Assembly: GCA_017449675.1 (NCBI GenBank)
Contig: JAFTFG010000006.1
Location: forward strand, 1 to 64,000
Origin: Prevotella sp.
GTDB taxonomy: Bacteria; Bacteroidota; Bacteroidia; Bacteroidales; Bacteroidaceae
Direction of reading: 5' to 3'
DNA length: 64,000 bases
Positions within the stretch are counted from its first letter, which is position 1, and every line of letters begins with the position of its first letter. This document shows positions 33,056-43,600 of the stretch, piece after piece. The notes under the pieces were generated by a model. It saw nothing but the letters and a program-made list of their open reading frames with translations. It did not search any database and was not told the DNA's origin. The position numbers and the translations under genes were made by a program.

Positions 33056-33889
33056 ATGAAGTACGCTGACTATATCAAGCAGATAGAGATAGACTCGCTG
33101 TGGGGAGGGAGGAAACACATCGTATGGGACCTCGACCCCAAGGTAAATGTATTGAGCGGCATTAACGGTGTGGGTAAGTCGACCATCCTGAATAAGGTGG
33201 TGAGGAGTATCAACAGCAATGGCGATATCCAGAACCACCTGCTCAAAGGTGTGCATATCACCACCGAGCCTGCCGATGCCACCCATGTGCGTTTCGACAT
33301 CATCCGCTCACTGGACAGTAATATCTCCCAGACCCTAACGGAGGGAGAGGGCGTGATGCGTGAGACCCTGTCGGCCTTGGCTGGTATGGGAGGCGGTTCA
33401 CTGCTTGATCTGCAACTGTATAACCTGCAACGAAAATACCTCGACTATCAGGTGAATATCGGCAACCGCATCATCGCCGAGTTGCAACAAGGTCATGCGG
33501 ATGCCGCCCAGCATCTGTCGGAACCCAAGAAGCGTTTCCAGGATATCGTCGACGAGTTGTTTGAGGAGACCGGTAAGAAGATCGTACGTACAGAGAATGA
33601 GATCCGTTTCTCCCAAATCGGTGAGACCCTCCTACCCTATAAACTCTCCAGTGGAGAGAAGCAGATGCTGGCCATCTTGCTCACCGTACTGGTGGAGGAC
33701 CAACAGCCCTGCGTACTCCTGATGGACGAGCCGGAGGTATCGCTGCATATTGAATGGCAGAAACGACTGATAGAACTGATCCTCGAACTCAACCCCAACG
33801 TACAGATCATCCTGACCACCCACTCTCCCGCTGTGATTATGAGCGGTTGGATGGACAAGGTGACAGAGGTGAGTGATATAACAATATAG
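33056..33889 (+). CDS. Compact AAA/ABC-type ATPase paired with a DUF4435 protein
   Basis: A 277-residue ATPase. Walker A GINGVGKS (35-42), signature LSSGEKQ (197-203), Walker B VLLMDEPE (220-227) and H-loop His256 (TTHSP) are all intact. This is the OLD/AAA_15-like pattern. The insert between Walker A and the signature is short and partly coiled. The DUF4435 gene follows after 34 bases. The pair resembles AriA-AriB of the PARIS anti-phage system, but this ATPase is much shorter than typical AriA, so the role is inferred only. Confidence 0.85.
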   Translation: MKYADYIKQIEIDSLWGGRKHIVWDLDPKVNVLSGINGVGKSTILNKVVRSINSNGDIQNHLLKGVHITTEPADATHVRFDIIRSLDSNISQTLTEGEGVMRETLSALAGMGGGSLLDLQLYNLQRKYLDYQVNIGNRIIAELQQGHADAAQHLSEPKKRFQDIVDELFEETGKKIVRTENEIRFSQIGETLLPYKLSSGEKQMLAILLTVLVEDQQPCVLLMDEPEVSLHIEWQKRLIELILELNPNVQIILTTHSPAVIMSGWMDKVTEVSDITI

Positions 33890-33923
33890 GGCTGATACTA
33901 TAGAACTATAGATAGAACAGGTC

Positions 33924-34940
33924 ATGAATCGCCTGAAGGATAATCTCAACAGCCGCTACTTCGAGGCTGCCAATCAGATGACATCTAAGAAGGCTAAACG
34001 GCGCATCGTAGCCTATGTGGAGAGTTACGATGACATCTACTTTTGGCGTACGGTCTTGAGTCGTTTTGAGGACGACAAGCGTTTCTTCGAGGTGATGCTG
34101 CCTTCCCATCAGAAACTAGAACGGGGTAAGAAGTCTGTGCTCATGAACTTCATCGAAGACAAGGTGGGTGAGGATATGATTGCCTGTGTGGATGCCGACT
34201 ACGACTATCTGATGCAGGGAGCCACCCCCCAGTCGAAGAAGGTGGTGGAGAGTCCTTATGTATTTCACACCTACGCCTATGCCATTGAGAACTTGCAGTG
34301 CTATGCCCCCTCCCTGCATGATGTCTGTGTTGCTGTGACACTGAATGACCATCGCATCTTTGACTTCAACGACTATATCACCCAATACAGTGAGGCCATC
34401 TTCCCTCTGTTTGTCTGGTCAGTATGGGCCTATCGCACAGGTAATCACAATAAGTTCTCTTTGTCGGATATGGCAAGGGTGATAGATCCGGGAGGGTTCA
34501 ATGTCTTTGACCCACAGCCGTCTATCAACCACCTCCGCCAGAAGGTCAACCGTAAGGTGAGACAGTTGCAGACGGAGTTTCCTGATAATAAGGAGCCGTA
34601 TCTGAAAGTCAAGGAGGAAGTTAAGATACTGGGTGTCACCCCACAGACCACCTACCTCTACATCCAGGGGCATTCCCTGTTTGACAATGTTATCGTACCT
34701 ATCATGAATAAGGTATGCAACCGTTTGCGGATGGAACGACAGGACGAGATAACCCGTACGGCACGCCACCATACACAGCGGAGAAACGAAATGTCCTGCT
34801 ACGAACACTCGCTACAGGACATCCGTCAGATGCTCAAAAAGAGCAATGGCTATATGCAGTCTCTTCCTTTCCAGCGGGTACAGGAAGATATTGACCGTTA
34901 TCTGAATCCAGAATCACAGAGCACTCACGACAACACGTAA
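33924..34940 (+). CDS. DUF4435 protein with TOPRIM-like nuclease motifs
   Basis: A 338-residue DUF4435 protein. E33 in VESYDDIYFW and D90-x-D92 in CVDADYD match the acidic residues of TOPRIM/OLD nucleases. The conserved TYAYAIENLQCY follows. A C-terminal Arg/Gln-rich helical tail (ITRTARHHTQRRNEM) is unexplained. In PARIS, AriB is a DUF4435 effector released by an ATPase. Whether this pair is a defence system or a conserved housekeeping pair is not settled. The 3' end overlaps manA by 16 bases on the opposite strand. Confidence 0.85.
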   Translation: MNRLKDNLNSRYFEAANQMTSKKAKRRIVAYVESYDDIYFWRTVLSRFEDDKRFFEVMLPSHQKLERGKKSVLMNFIEDKVGEDMIACVDADYDYLMQGATPQSKKVVESPYVFHTYAYAIENLQCYAPSLHDVCVAVTLNDHRIFDFNDYITQYSEAIFPLFVWSVWAYRTGNHNKFSLSDMARVIDPGGFNVFDPQPSINHLRQKVNRKVRQLQTEFPDNKEPYLKVKEEVKILGVTPQTTYLYIQGHSLFDNVIVPIMNKVCNRLRMERQDEITRTARHHTQRRNEMSCYEHSLQDIRQMLKKSNGYMQSLPFQRVQEDIDRYLNPESQSTHDNT

Positions 34941-35881
34941 GTCTCCAAGAACTTCATCGTTCCCTCCGTGCGTACCTCTTTAATAGTAGCAGGCAAGAGA
35001 AGGGTCTCACCCGCACGGAAGTCTACCGTCTCCCCGTCAATAGTCAAAGAGCCCTCCCCTTTCAGTCCGATCAATATCACAAACGAGTCGAGTTCCGAAT
35101 AATCGATATCCATCGGCTCCGTCAGGTCATAGACGGCCGTATTGAAATAAGGGCACTCCACCAATAACTGACTCTCGTTCTGCTTGGGCAGGTAAGACGT
35201 GCGATAGTCGTCCAGAACAGTATAGTTGATACTCTCAGAAGCCTCCTGCGTATGCAACTGGCGGTAGTTACCATCCTTATCCTTACGTTTGAAATCATAG
35301 ATACGATACGTCACATCACTGGTCTGTTGGATCTCTGCCAGAAAACAGCCTGCGCCAATGGCATGGATACGTCCTGCGGGGATGAAGAAGCAGTCACCCT
35401 CTTTCACAGTATACTGAGCCAGAGCGTCACAAATCGTATCATCAGCCACCATCTGCTTATACTGCTCGGGAGTGATTTGCATCTTCAGTCCATTATACAG
35501 TTTAGCATCAGAAGCACTATCCATCACGAACCACATCTCCGTCTTACCACGTGACTTGCCCTGACGGTGCGCAATCTCATCCGTAGGGTGTACCTGTATA
35601 CTCAGGTCCTGTCGTGCGTCGATGAATTTGATGAGCAAGGGAAACTCCTCACCAAAACGTTTGTAGTTAGCCTCCCCCACCAGACGACCTTTCAGGTCAC
35701 GTACCAGTTGATTAAGGCTACGCCCGTCGCCTACGGCAATGGTCTCATTATCCTTGACACCGGATATTTCCCAACTCTCTCCCACATTCTCCATCCGGGC
35801 ATCCAGTTGTTTGAAGGGGATAATCTTATCGCCTCCCCATAGCGTTTGTTTCAACAGCGGTTCAAATTTGAAGTAGTTCAT
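34925..35881 (-). CDS. manA: Mannose-6-phosphate isomerase, class I
   Basis: A 318-residue zinc-dependent isomerase linking fructose-6-P and mannose-6-P, leading to GDP-mannose and GDP-fucose. The zinc ligands lie in IQVHPTDEIAH and the EMWFV region, and CFFIPAGRIHAIG is the family signature. The length is normal for the Bacteroidetes type. It is convergent with the DUF4435 gene. trkH begins 13 bases beyond its start on the same strand. Confidence 0.94.
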   Translation of the reverse strand: MNYFKFEPLLKQTLWGGDKIIPFKQLDARMENVGESWEISGVKDNETIAVGDGRSLNQLVRDLKGRLVGEANYKRFGEEFPLLIKFIDARQDLSIQVHPTDEIAHRQGKSRGKTEMWFVMDSASDAKLYNGLKMQITPEQYKQMVADDTICDALAQYTVKEGDCFFIPAGRIHAIGAGCFLAEIQQTSDVTYRIYDFKRKDKDGNYRQLHTQEASESINYTVLDDYRTSYLPKQNESQLLVECPYFNTAVYDLTEPMDIDYSELDSFVILIGLKGEGSLTIDGETVDFRAGETLLLPATIKEVRTEGTMKFLETYVLS

Positions 35882-35894
35882 ATCTCATGATTTT

Positions 35895-37355
35895 TTAATT
35901 GTCTTTCCAGAATCCCCTTGTAAACAAGACCAGCACACTCATAATCTCCAGACGACCTACCAGCATCAAGAAGGAGCACGTCCACTTAATCAGGTCAGGC
36001 AACTGACTCCATGACATCTCTGGCCCTATCTGGGTACCCAGTGTCGGTCCCACATTACTGATACAACTCAAAGCGATCGTAATGGCATTGGTATTGTCGA
36101 TGCCCGCCACAATCATAATGGTGGCGGAGAGTAGTACCATGAGTGTAAATATGGCAAAGAAAGCCAACAGGGAGTTCAGTTTCTGCTGGGGTACTGGTTG
36201 CCCGTTGATTTTCACGGGGAGCACCGCATTGGGATGCAACAACTTATGGAACTCATTACGCAGCACCTTCATCACCATCACCCCACGGATACACTTAAAG
36301 CCACCTGTGGTAGATCCTGAACATGCTCCCAGGAACATCAGGAAGCCTAGGATGACCCAAGTGATATGCGGCCATAATGCCGCATCATCATTGAAAAGTC
36401 CTGTTGTCGTGATAAAAGACACGACTTGGAACAGGGCCGAGCGGAAGGCCCGCTCCAGTCCATAGCCGTTATGTGACATCAACAGATACATGATCCATAT
36501 CGTGGATACCACAACGACGAAGATATACAGTTTGAATTCCGAACTCTTGAAAAGGTTGCCAACCTTAAAGCGGAACAAAGCCAGATAGAGCATCGTAAAG
36601 TTGATACCTGCCAGGAACTGGAATAAGATGGCGACATACTCAATGGTAGGAGAATGGAAGAATTCCGCCGAGTCGTTATGCGGTGCAAAACCACCCGTTG
36701 CCGTTGTCGTCATAGCATAGTTGATACTGTCGAAGACATTCATGCCGGCCACATAGAAAGAGATGACACAGCCAACGGTCAAAGCCGAATACACCGACCA
36801 TATCCACTTCGCTGTGGTAGACAGACGGGGATGCATCTTCGAACGGATAGGCCCCGTAGCCTCGGCAGCAAAGACCTTCACACTGCCACTGCCTACCATA
36901 GACGGGAGGATGGCGATAGTGAAGAAGACGATTCCCAAGGCTCCTATCCACTGCGTCTGTGTACGCCAGAACAGGATGGCATGCGGCATCCACTCCACAT
37001 CATCGATAACCGTGGCTCCCGTTGTGGTAAAGCCGGACATTGTCTCAAAGAAAGCATCCGTGATACTGTTGATATATCCTCCGATAAGGAAAGGCATCAT
37101 ACCGAAAAGACTGAAGATCGTCCATGTCAAGGTCACCAACAGATAGGCATCACGGCGACTCAGGTTATTCGTGGCATTCCGTCCCATGAATTTCAAGACA
37201 AAGCCGCAACTGAAGGTAAGGATGGTAGACAACAGAAAAGCCATCATGTCGTCCTCCATATAGTAAAAGGAGATTCCCGTACAACAGGTAAGCAATGTTC
37301 CCAATAACAGGAGCAGCGAACCAATGATCTTATATATCAGTGGGAAGTTTACCAT
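35895..37355 (-). CDS. trkH: Trk potassium uptake channel subunit
   Basis: A 486-residue inner-membrane channel with about ten spans. Pore loops with the selectivity-filter glycines are visible as SGFTTTGATVIDD, TTTATGGFAPHN, TTTGLFNDD and SNVGPTLGTQ. It works with TrkA, encoded just upstream with a seven-base overlap, to import K+. It is transcribed after dxs and trkA. Confidence 0.95.
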   Translation of the reverse strand: MVNFPLIYKIIGSLLLLLGTLLTCCTGISFYYMEDDMMAFLLSTILTFSCGFVLKFMGRNATNNLSRRDAYLLVTLTWTIFSLFGMMPFLIGGYINSITDAFFETMSGFTTTGATVIDDVEWMPHAILFWRTQTQWIGALGIVFFTIAILPSMVGSGSVKVFAAEATGPIRSKMHPRLSTTAKWIWSVYSALTVGCVISFYVAGMNVFDSINYAMTTTATGGFAPHNDSAEFFHSPTIEYVAILFQFLAGINFTMLYLALFRFKVGNLFKSSEFKLYIFVVVVSTIWIMYLLMSHNGYGLERAFRSALFQVVSFITTTGLFNDDAALWPHITWVILGFLMFLGACSGSTTGGFKCIRGVMVMKVLRNEFHKLLHPNAVLPVKINGQPVPQQKLNSLLAFFAIFTLMVLLSATIMIVAGIDNTNAITIALSCISNVGPTLGTQIGPEMSWSQLPDLIKWTCSFLMLVGRLEIMSVLVLFTRGFWKDN

Positions 37356-38707
37356 AAGGTGCCAGACTTGAAATACTTCTCTACCTTCTTCAGGTTCTGC
37401 TCATGACAGAAGACCATCACAGAGTCACCTGCCATAATCTGCGTATTACCATTGACCAGAATACCCTCGTCATGACGCACCAGTCCACCAATAGTCACAC
37501 CAAAAGGCAGGCCCAGGTCCTTCACGGGTTTCTTCGTCACCTTGGAGCCCTCTGCCGCCACAAATTCCGCAACATCAGAGTCCACCATCATCAGCGAGCG
37601 TACATTGCTCACATCAGCATCCAGCATCATCTGGTAGATATGACTGGCTGCCACTGTCTTCTTATTGATGATCGTACCGATATCCAGACTCTCTGCCATC
37701 TCCACATAGTCCAGGTTCTCGACCATAGCCACCGTCTTACGTACACCCAGTCGCTTGGCCGTCAGACAAGCCAGAATATTCGTCTCAGCATTCCCCGTCA
37801 AAGCGACAAAAGCCTGGGTATTCTCTATATTCTCTTCCTGGAGCAGACCCAAGTCACGGGCATCGCCATGAATAATCATCGTATCCGTATCACTGAGCAG
37901 TTCATTCAACTGTTCACAGCGCCGCTCACTCTTCTCGATGATTTTCAGGTTCATATAGTCAGGAAGAGTCAGTCCCACACGGACAGCCGTCTTGCCACCA
38001 CCCATGATAATGACGTTCTTGACATCCGCATAATGTTCCTTTCCTGATATTTTCCGGATATAAGGGATATACTCACTCGTCGTCATGAAATAGGCAAGGT
38101 CATTGACGCACAACTGATCATTACCACTGGGTATCAATGTTTCTCCTCCCCGTTTGATGGCAACAATATGGTAGGGATCATCAGGTCCGCAGAGGTCTTT
38201 CAAGGGCTGATTCAGTATCTCACAGGTCTCCCGCAACTTAATACCCAGCATCACCAAGGCACCATCATGCACGTCCCAGCGTTGTCTGACCCATGACATC
38301 TTCAAACCGTTTGTAATATCAATAGCCGCCAACACCTCCGGGTAGATCAGAGAGTTGACACCGATCTCCTCGAAGAAAGGTTTCAGGTGAGGGGTCAGAT
38401 ATTCATAGTTATCAATGCGTGCCACCGTTTTCTTGGCTCCTAACGCATGAGCGATACTACAAGCATTCATATTCTTACTCTCGTCAGGAGTCACCCCCAC
38501 AAAGAGATCGGCAGATTCCGTACCGGCGTCTTTCAAGGTTCTGATACTCGTCGGAGAACCTTGTATCGTCATGATATCATAACGACTGTCGAGACCTGCC
38601 AGTCGGGAAGCATCGGGATCTATCAAGACACAGTCCTGATGATCGCGAGAAAGGAGTTTCGACAGGTGAGTTCCTACGGCACCTGCACCGGCAATCACTA
38701 TCTTCAT
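37349..38707 (-). CDS. trkA: Trk potassium transporter gating subunit
   Basis: A 452-residue cytoplasmic regulator made of two RCK units, each a TrkA_N plus TrkA_C. The first Rossmann motif is [15 protein letters not shown]; the second is [16 protein letters not shown]. It binds NAD(H)/ATP and gates TrkH. It overlaps trkH by seven bases and dxs by four. Confidence 0.95.
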   Translation of the reverse strand: MKIVIAGAGAVGTHLSKLLSRDHQDCVLIDPDASRLAGLDSRYDIMTIQGSPTSIRTLKDAGTESADLFVGVTPDESKNMNACSIAHALGAKKTVARIDNYEYLTPHLKPFFEEIGVNSLIYPEVLAAIDITNGLKMSWVRQRWDVHDGALVMLGIKLRETCEILNQPLKDLCGPDDPYHIVAIKRGGETLIPSGNDQLCVNDLAYFMTTSEYIPYIRKISGKEHYADVKNVIIMGGGKTAVRVGLTLPDYMNLKIIEKSERRCEQLNELLSDTDTMIIHGDARDLGLLQEENIENTQAFVALTGNAETNILACLTAKRLGVRKTVAMVENLDYVEMAESLDIGTIINKKTVAASHIYQMMLDADVSNVRSLMMVDSDVAEFVAAEGSKVTKKPVKDLGLPFGVTIGGLVRHDEGILVNGNTQIMAGDSVMVFCHEQNLKKVEKYFKSGTLW

Positions 38708-40566
38708 GAGACAATCGCTTTTCTAATACTTTCCGCATCCAGTCCTACGATATGCTGGAGTTCGTCCACCGTACCATGTTCCACAAACCGGTCGTCAGGC
38801 ATTCCTAGGCGGGTGATACGAGGAGCATAGCCATGATCATTCATCCATTCCAGGACAGCAGAACCCAGCCCGCCATTCTTAACACCATTCTCCACAGTGA
38901 TGATATGCTTGAATTTCTTGGCGACCTCTTCGAGGATATCCTCATCGATTGGTTTTAGGAACCGCATGTCATAATGGGCTGCGGTAGTCCCCTCAATGGC
39001 TTTGGTTACATTGTTACCTATCGGACCGATTGATAAGACAGCGACACCCTCTCCGTCACGCATCTTCCTACCAGTTCCCACCTTGATTTCCTCGAATGGA
39101 CAGCGCCAGTCCACCAATACCCCGCCACCTCGCGGATAACGGATTACAAAAGGTCCTTTATCAGGCAGTTGAGCAGTATACATCAGACGACGCAACTCAT
39201 GCTCATCCATCGGCGAGGCAATCGTCAAATGAGGAACGGGGCGTAGTGCCACCATATCAAAAGCACCATGATGAGTAGGTCCGTCCTCTCCCACAATACC
39301 GGCACGGTCGAAACAGAATACCACATGCAGGTTCAATAGAGCGACATCATGGATGATATTGTCAAAGGCACGTTGGGAGAATGCACTATAGATATTACAG
39401 AATGGTATCAGTCCATCTTTCGCCATACCTCCAGAGAATGTAACGGCATGTCCCTCGGCAATACCCACGTCAAAGGTACGCTCAGGCATCTCCTTCATCA
39501 TGATATTCATCGAGCAACCAGACGGCATGGCCGGTGTCACACCCACAATCTTGGGATTCTGTTGGGCCAGTTCCAAGAGTGTATGCCCAAAGACATCCTG
39601 ATATTTCTGTGGTTTATTAGGATCCTTGTCAACCAGTCGTTCACCGGTCTCAGGATCAAACTTACCCGGAGCATGCCAAGTGGTCACATCCTTCTCTGCC
39701 GGTGCGTAGCCATGTCCCTTCTTGGTATGGAGATGCAACAACTTAGGACCTTTCATATCCTTGATTTGGTTGAGAATTCGTACCAGTTCCTTGATGTCAT
39801 GTCCGTCAAAAGGACCAAAGTAGCGGATATCCATCCCGTCAAAGATATTCTGTTGATGAGCAATGGCGCTCTTAATGGCATTCGACAGACGCTGTATACC
39901 TTTTTTCCGGTCATCATTCATCAACCCCTTGCTGTGCAGCCACTGTGTCGTCTTGAACTTGATGGCATTGTACGTCTTGTTCGTGTTCAGTCCCAACAGG
40001 TATTGCTTCATACCCCCTACCGAACGGTCTATCGACATGTTATTGTCGTTAAGTACGATCAGCATGTCATTAGGAGACGATGACACATTATTCAGACCTT
40101 CAAAGGCCAGTCCACCACTAAGTGCGCCATCACCGATGACAGCAACGATACGACGTTCCTGATTACCTGTCTTCTTGGCGGCTACTGCCATTCCCAATGC
40201 CGCAGAGATAGAGTTGCTGGCATGTCCGCAGGCAAACGTATCATAGTCACTCTCATAAGGAGAGGGAAACGGTCGGATACCACCCAGTTTACGGTTGGTA
40301 CAGAACTGTTCCCTACGTCCTGTCAGTATCTTATGACCATAAGCCTGATGACCCACATCCCATACGATACGGTCTTCCGGCGTATCATAGACATAATGCA
40401 GGGCAACAGTCAGTTCCACAACACCAAGACTGGATGCCAGATGTCCTGGATTGACGGACAGTTCCTTCACGATATCCTCGCGAAGTTCTTGGCAAAGTTC
40501 AGGAAGTTGGTCGACAGACAACTTACGTAAGTCGTCGGGATATTTGATGTGATTGAGTAATTCCAC
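38704..40566 (-). CDS. dxs: 1-deoxy-D-xylulose-5-phosphate synthase
   Basis: A 620-residue thiamine-diphosphate enzyme, the first step of the MEP isoprenoid pathway. It shows [20 protein letters not shown], the ThDP motif [18 protein letters not shown], and the transketolase-type [18 protein letters not shown]. The start is GTG (40566), since no ATG fits before the conserved N-terminus. The promoter lies 23 bases upstream. It leads the dxs-trkA-trkH run. Confidence 0.95.
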   Translation of the reverse strand: MELLNHIKYPDDLRKLSVDQLPELCQELREDIVKELSVNPGHLASSLGVVELTVALHYVYDTPEDRIVWDVGHQAYGHKILTGRREQFCTNRKLGGIRPFPSPYESDYDTFACGHASNSISAALGMAVAAKKTGNQERRIVAVIGDGALSGGLAFEGLNNVSSSPNDMLIVLNDNNMSIDRSVGGMKQYLLGLNTNKTYNAIKFKTTQWLHSKGLMNDDRKKGIQRLSNAIKSAIAHQQNIFDGMDIRYFGPFDGHDIKELVRILNQIKDMKGPKLLHLHTKKGHGYAPAEKDVTTWHAPGKFDPETGERLVDKDPNKPQKYQDVFGHTLLELAQQNPKIVGVTPAMPSGCSMNIMMKEMPERTFDVGIAEGHAVTFSGGMAKDGLIPFCNIYSAFSQRAFDNIIHDVALLNLHVVFCFDRAGIVGEDGPTHHGAFDMVALRPVPHLTIASPMDEHELRRLMYTAQLPDKGPFVIRYPRGGGVLVDWRCPFEEIKVGTGRKMRDGEGVAVLSIGPIGNNVTKAIEGTTAAHYDMRFLKPIDEDILEEVAKKFKHIITVENGVKNGGLGSAVLEWMNDHGYAPRITRLGMPDDRFVEHGTVDELQHIVGLDAESIRKAIVS

Positions 40567-40588
40567 CTTATTATTGTCAATTTGGGTA

Positions 40589-40619
40589 CAAAGTTAATAA
40601 TAAGTGGGTAAAGAACAAA
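40589..40619 (-). promoter_or_regulatory. Promoter of dxs-trkA-trkH
   Basis: TTTG (minus strand, 40616-40619), 19 bases, TAACTTTG (40589-40596). The spacing is exact. It lies between sprA's stop and dxs, and no clear terminator for sprA is seen in the 70-base gap. Confidence 0.8.
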
Positions 40620-40636
40620 GAAAAAAACATGAATTT

Positions 40637-43600
40637 TTATCGAGTCAGACTGAATTTCAGTGACAAGCCGAAGTCATGGGTGGTTGTAGGATAACTGCTG
40701 GATGACAACAACGGGGTATTTGTCTGTCTGTCGTAATAAGCGCTGAGAGTCAACAGTCTCGACAGGGTATAGTCGGCCATAAAGGATATCTTCAAGGCGG
40801 TATTGCCACTGCTGGCAGCACTGGTCTGTGTGGCTATATCGCGGGTGATGGCAGCCTGATTGCGCAACGAGAAGTCAAGGCGCAAGTTCAGGTCATGATT
40901 CACGCCCGTCTTAGGAGCCGTATTGGTAGAAGTCTTTCCTTTGTTGTCATCCGCATTCTTCTTGTTCTTACTACTACGCTGTGCTTTCTTGACCTTACGG
41001 TTGCCATTACTGCCGAAGAGGTTGAAGTCACTGATCTTATACGACAGTCCTACCACCCAGTCGTTCGAACGACTCTCATTGATCTGAACACTGGTCATCG
41101 AGAGGTTCAGTACACGTGTCGTACGATACTCTACCTTGGCCGTAAGATTATTATGGAACGTCACATCGATACCCAGCAAGGGAGAGAACGACTCATTCAG
41201 ACTTACCGTAGGTACATTATAGCCCAACAAGGAGGTATTACCTAGATTGGTGGAGTAACTGCCTACAGCATAGATACTCTTATACGAATGATTGAGGGTA
41301 ACACTCTTGAACACATCACGGAACCAAGGAAGTTTCGAAAGTCCCGTATAACGGATCGTCCAGTTGGGCAATAACTTCGTCAGGGCAGGGAAGAAACTCA
41401 GTCCGCCACCACTACTGGTATAGGCCGACAGGAAGGCAGGTATCATCACACTGGCACTATAGGGATCCACCGTTGTCCCATAGGTTGCCTCTGCCTGTTG
41501 TTGGAAAGCCGTCAACAGACTGCAGAACCTGTCGAAAGAGGCCGAACGGAAACCGTTGTTAGCATCCCCGATACTCTCCAAGGATGATTTCAGCGAGATC
41601 GTGGTCATCGTAAAGGTACCGCTCTGGGTGGTAGGCATCCCCTCATACATATACTGGATAGAACGTGCCTTCGTCTCCGTACGACTGGCATTCAGGTCTA
41701 TTTTCAGATCACGGACTGGTTCCAACGTTGCTCTGATCTGGAGATCGTTCGTCATATTCGTCGTGGCAGGTGTCGCCACACTTTCGTTCTCCAACAGCCA
41801 TCCGTTGTCATGGGCTTTCTGTAGATAACTGTCGTCTGTCAGACCAAAGGCGAAGCCCAGACCAGGTGCCATCACACTACCCGTTCGTTGTCCGAAAGCA
41901 TCTCCGATATTCGGAAGGAATCCAGGAATAGACATCGCATACTGATTACGGTAAGACACGCCGATAGAACGTACCATCATCAGCAGACGGGCTGCCGACT
42001 GAGCGGGCTTATACCACCATTGTTTCTCTGAGGGAGGCTTGGGGGCTATACTCAACATCAACTGGATGGTGTCACGGTTGTTGATGCGGATACGATTGTC
42101 ATCCAGCACCTTGTATTTCAAGGAGTATTTCTTACCGTCTTTCGTACGGGCCGTCACACTGAGTTTCTTCGACTTCTTCCCATGATTGACGATAATCGAT
42201 GAGTCGGCCAACAGGGTCACCTCCTTCTGCCAGGCATTCTGGTTCTTAGGCAGGATCTTTGACTCCTTCTGGTCCTGTTTACTATCCTTGCCATTCTTAG
42301 TCAACTTACTGTTCTTCGAATTCTTGTTATTCTTGGTCGACTTGGTGGTACTGGCTGCTTTACGGAACCGCTCGTTGGTCTTTTTGAGGAAAGGTATGTG
42401 GTTATAGAGCGTCTCCATATTGAAATTACCATTGATATTCAACTGTCTGTTATTGGCAATGGTATTACCCAAGGTCGTTCCATTCTCCAGATCAGTACCA
42501 CGTATCCAGTTATACGTCGCATTATATGTCGCTTCACTGGTCACCCAGTCGAAAATAGGAATCTTGTTCAGCGGCAACTGGAGGGAGGCCGTAAACGACT
42601 GTTGGTAGTCCAACGGTGTTCCGAAATGGCGGATACTATACCATACCGAGTCTTTCCATGCCTCATAACGGTCCGGATACAAGTCTTTGTTGATAGGCCG
42701 CTCATCATATGGTTCCTCGATCTCCGCATGGGTAGCCGACTGAAAGTTCAAGTGAAGGTTCTTGGTGAGGTCCCAACGGATAGAAAACTCACGATTCCAC
42801 AAGAACTGAGAACTGAAGGTAACAGGTAATTTCTCACCTCCCAGATCCTCCATGTCACGCTCCTGTAACTCATAATAACTCCTCATCATCTCCGTGTTGA
42901 AGGTAATATTCTGTGGCAACCAGTTAAGACCAAACTGTTTGGGATATTGTGCCCACTTCGACTTACTCTTCATCTTCTTGAAAGGTTCCCATGACTTATA
43001 CACCGGACTGTAGTTATAATTCAGGGAGCCACGCCACTGGTCCTCCTTCTCATAGACCGTCGTCTCACCACTGGTATGACGGTGAGAATGGCTGTATGAG
43101 AACGAGAAGTTTGCAGGGTCGTAAGGCATCGGATGCCTTTTGGTCTTAATACCGACTCGTACATTCGACAAGGAGAAATTAGTACTGGTAGTCTTAGTAA
43201 CCACGATACTCTCAATAGAGTCACGCTCGTGTTTGTCCAAGGCACCATCCAGTGCGTCATCAAGTTCCATATCCGTATCCAACGGATTATACTTCGGTCG
43301 TTTCTCTTCTTTAGTCACCGAGTAGTAAAGGGGTGCACTCACCTTCGCTTTGTCCGGGAAGAACTTACCCAGTTCCACATTGGCCGTGATGGAATACGTC
43401 TTATAGTCATCGGTAGACCGTTGCAGGACACCCTCTTCCAATCCCCCAAAACCGGCAGTCATCACCTTACCAGTCATATTAAACGTTCCCACGTCAGACA
43501 GTTGAACATTCAAAGCACCGCTGGCAGCCCATCCGCCCTTACTACTGAAATCCATCAGGCGCAACTCGTTGACCCATACCTCACCGGATTTCGTTCCACT

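Noticed and set aside
36654-37307. A 217-codon + strand frame over trkH
   Set aside because: Arg/His-rich shadow of trkH; no start signal or family.
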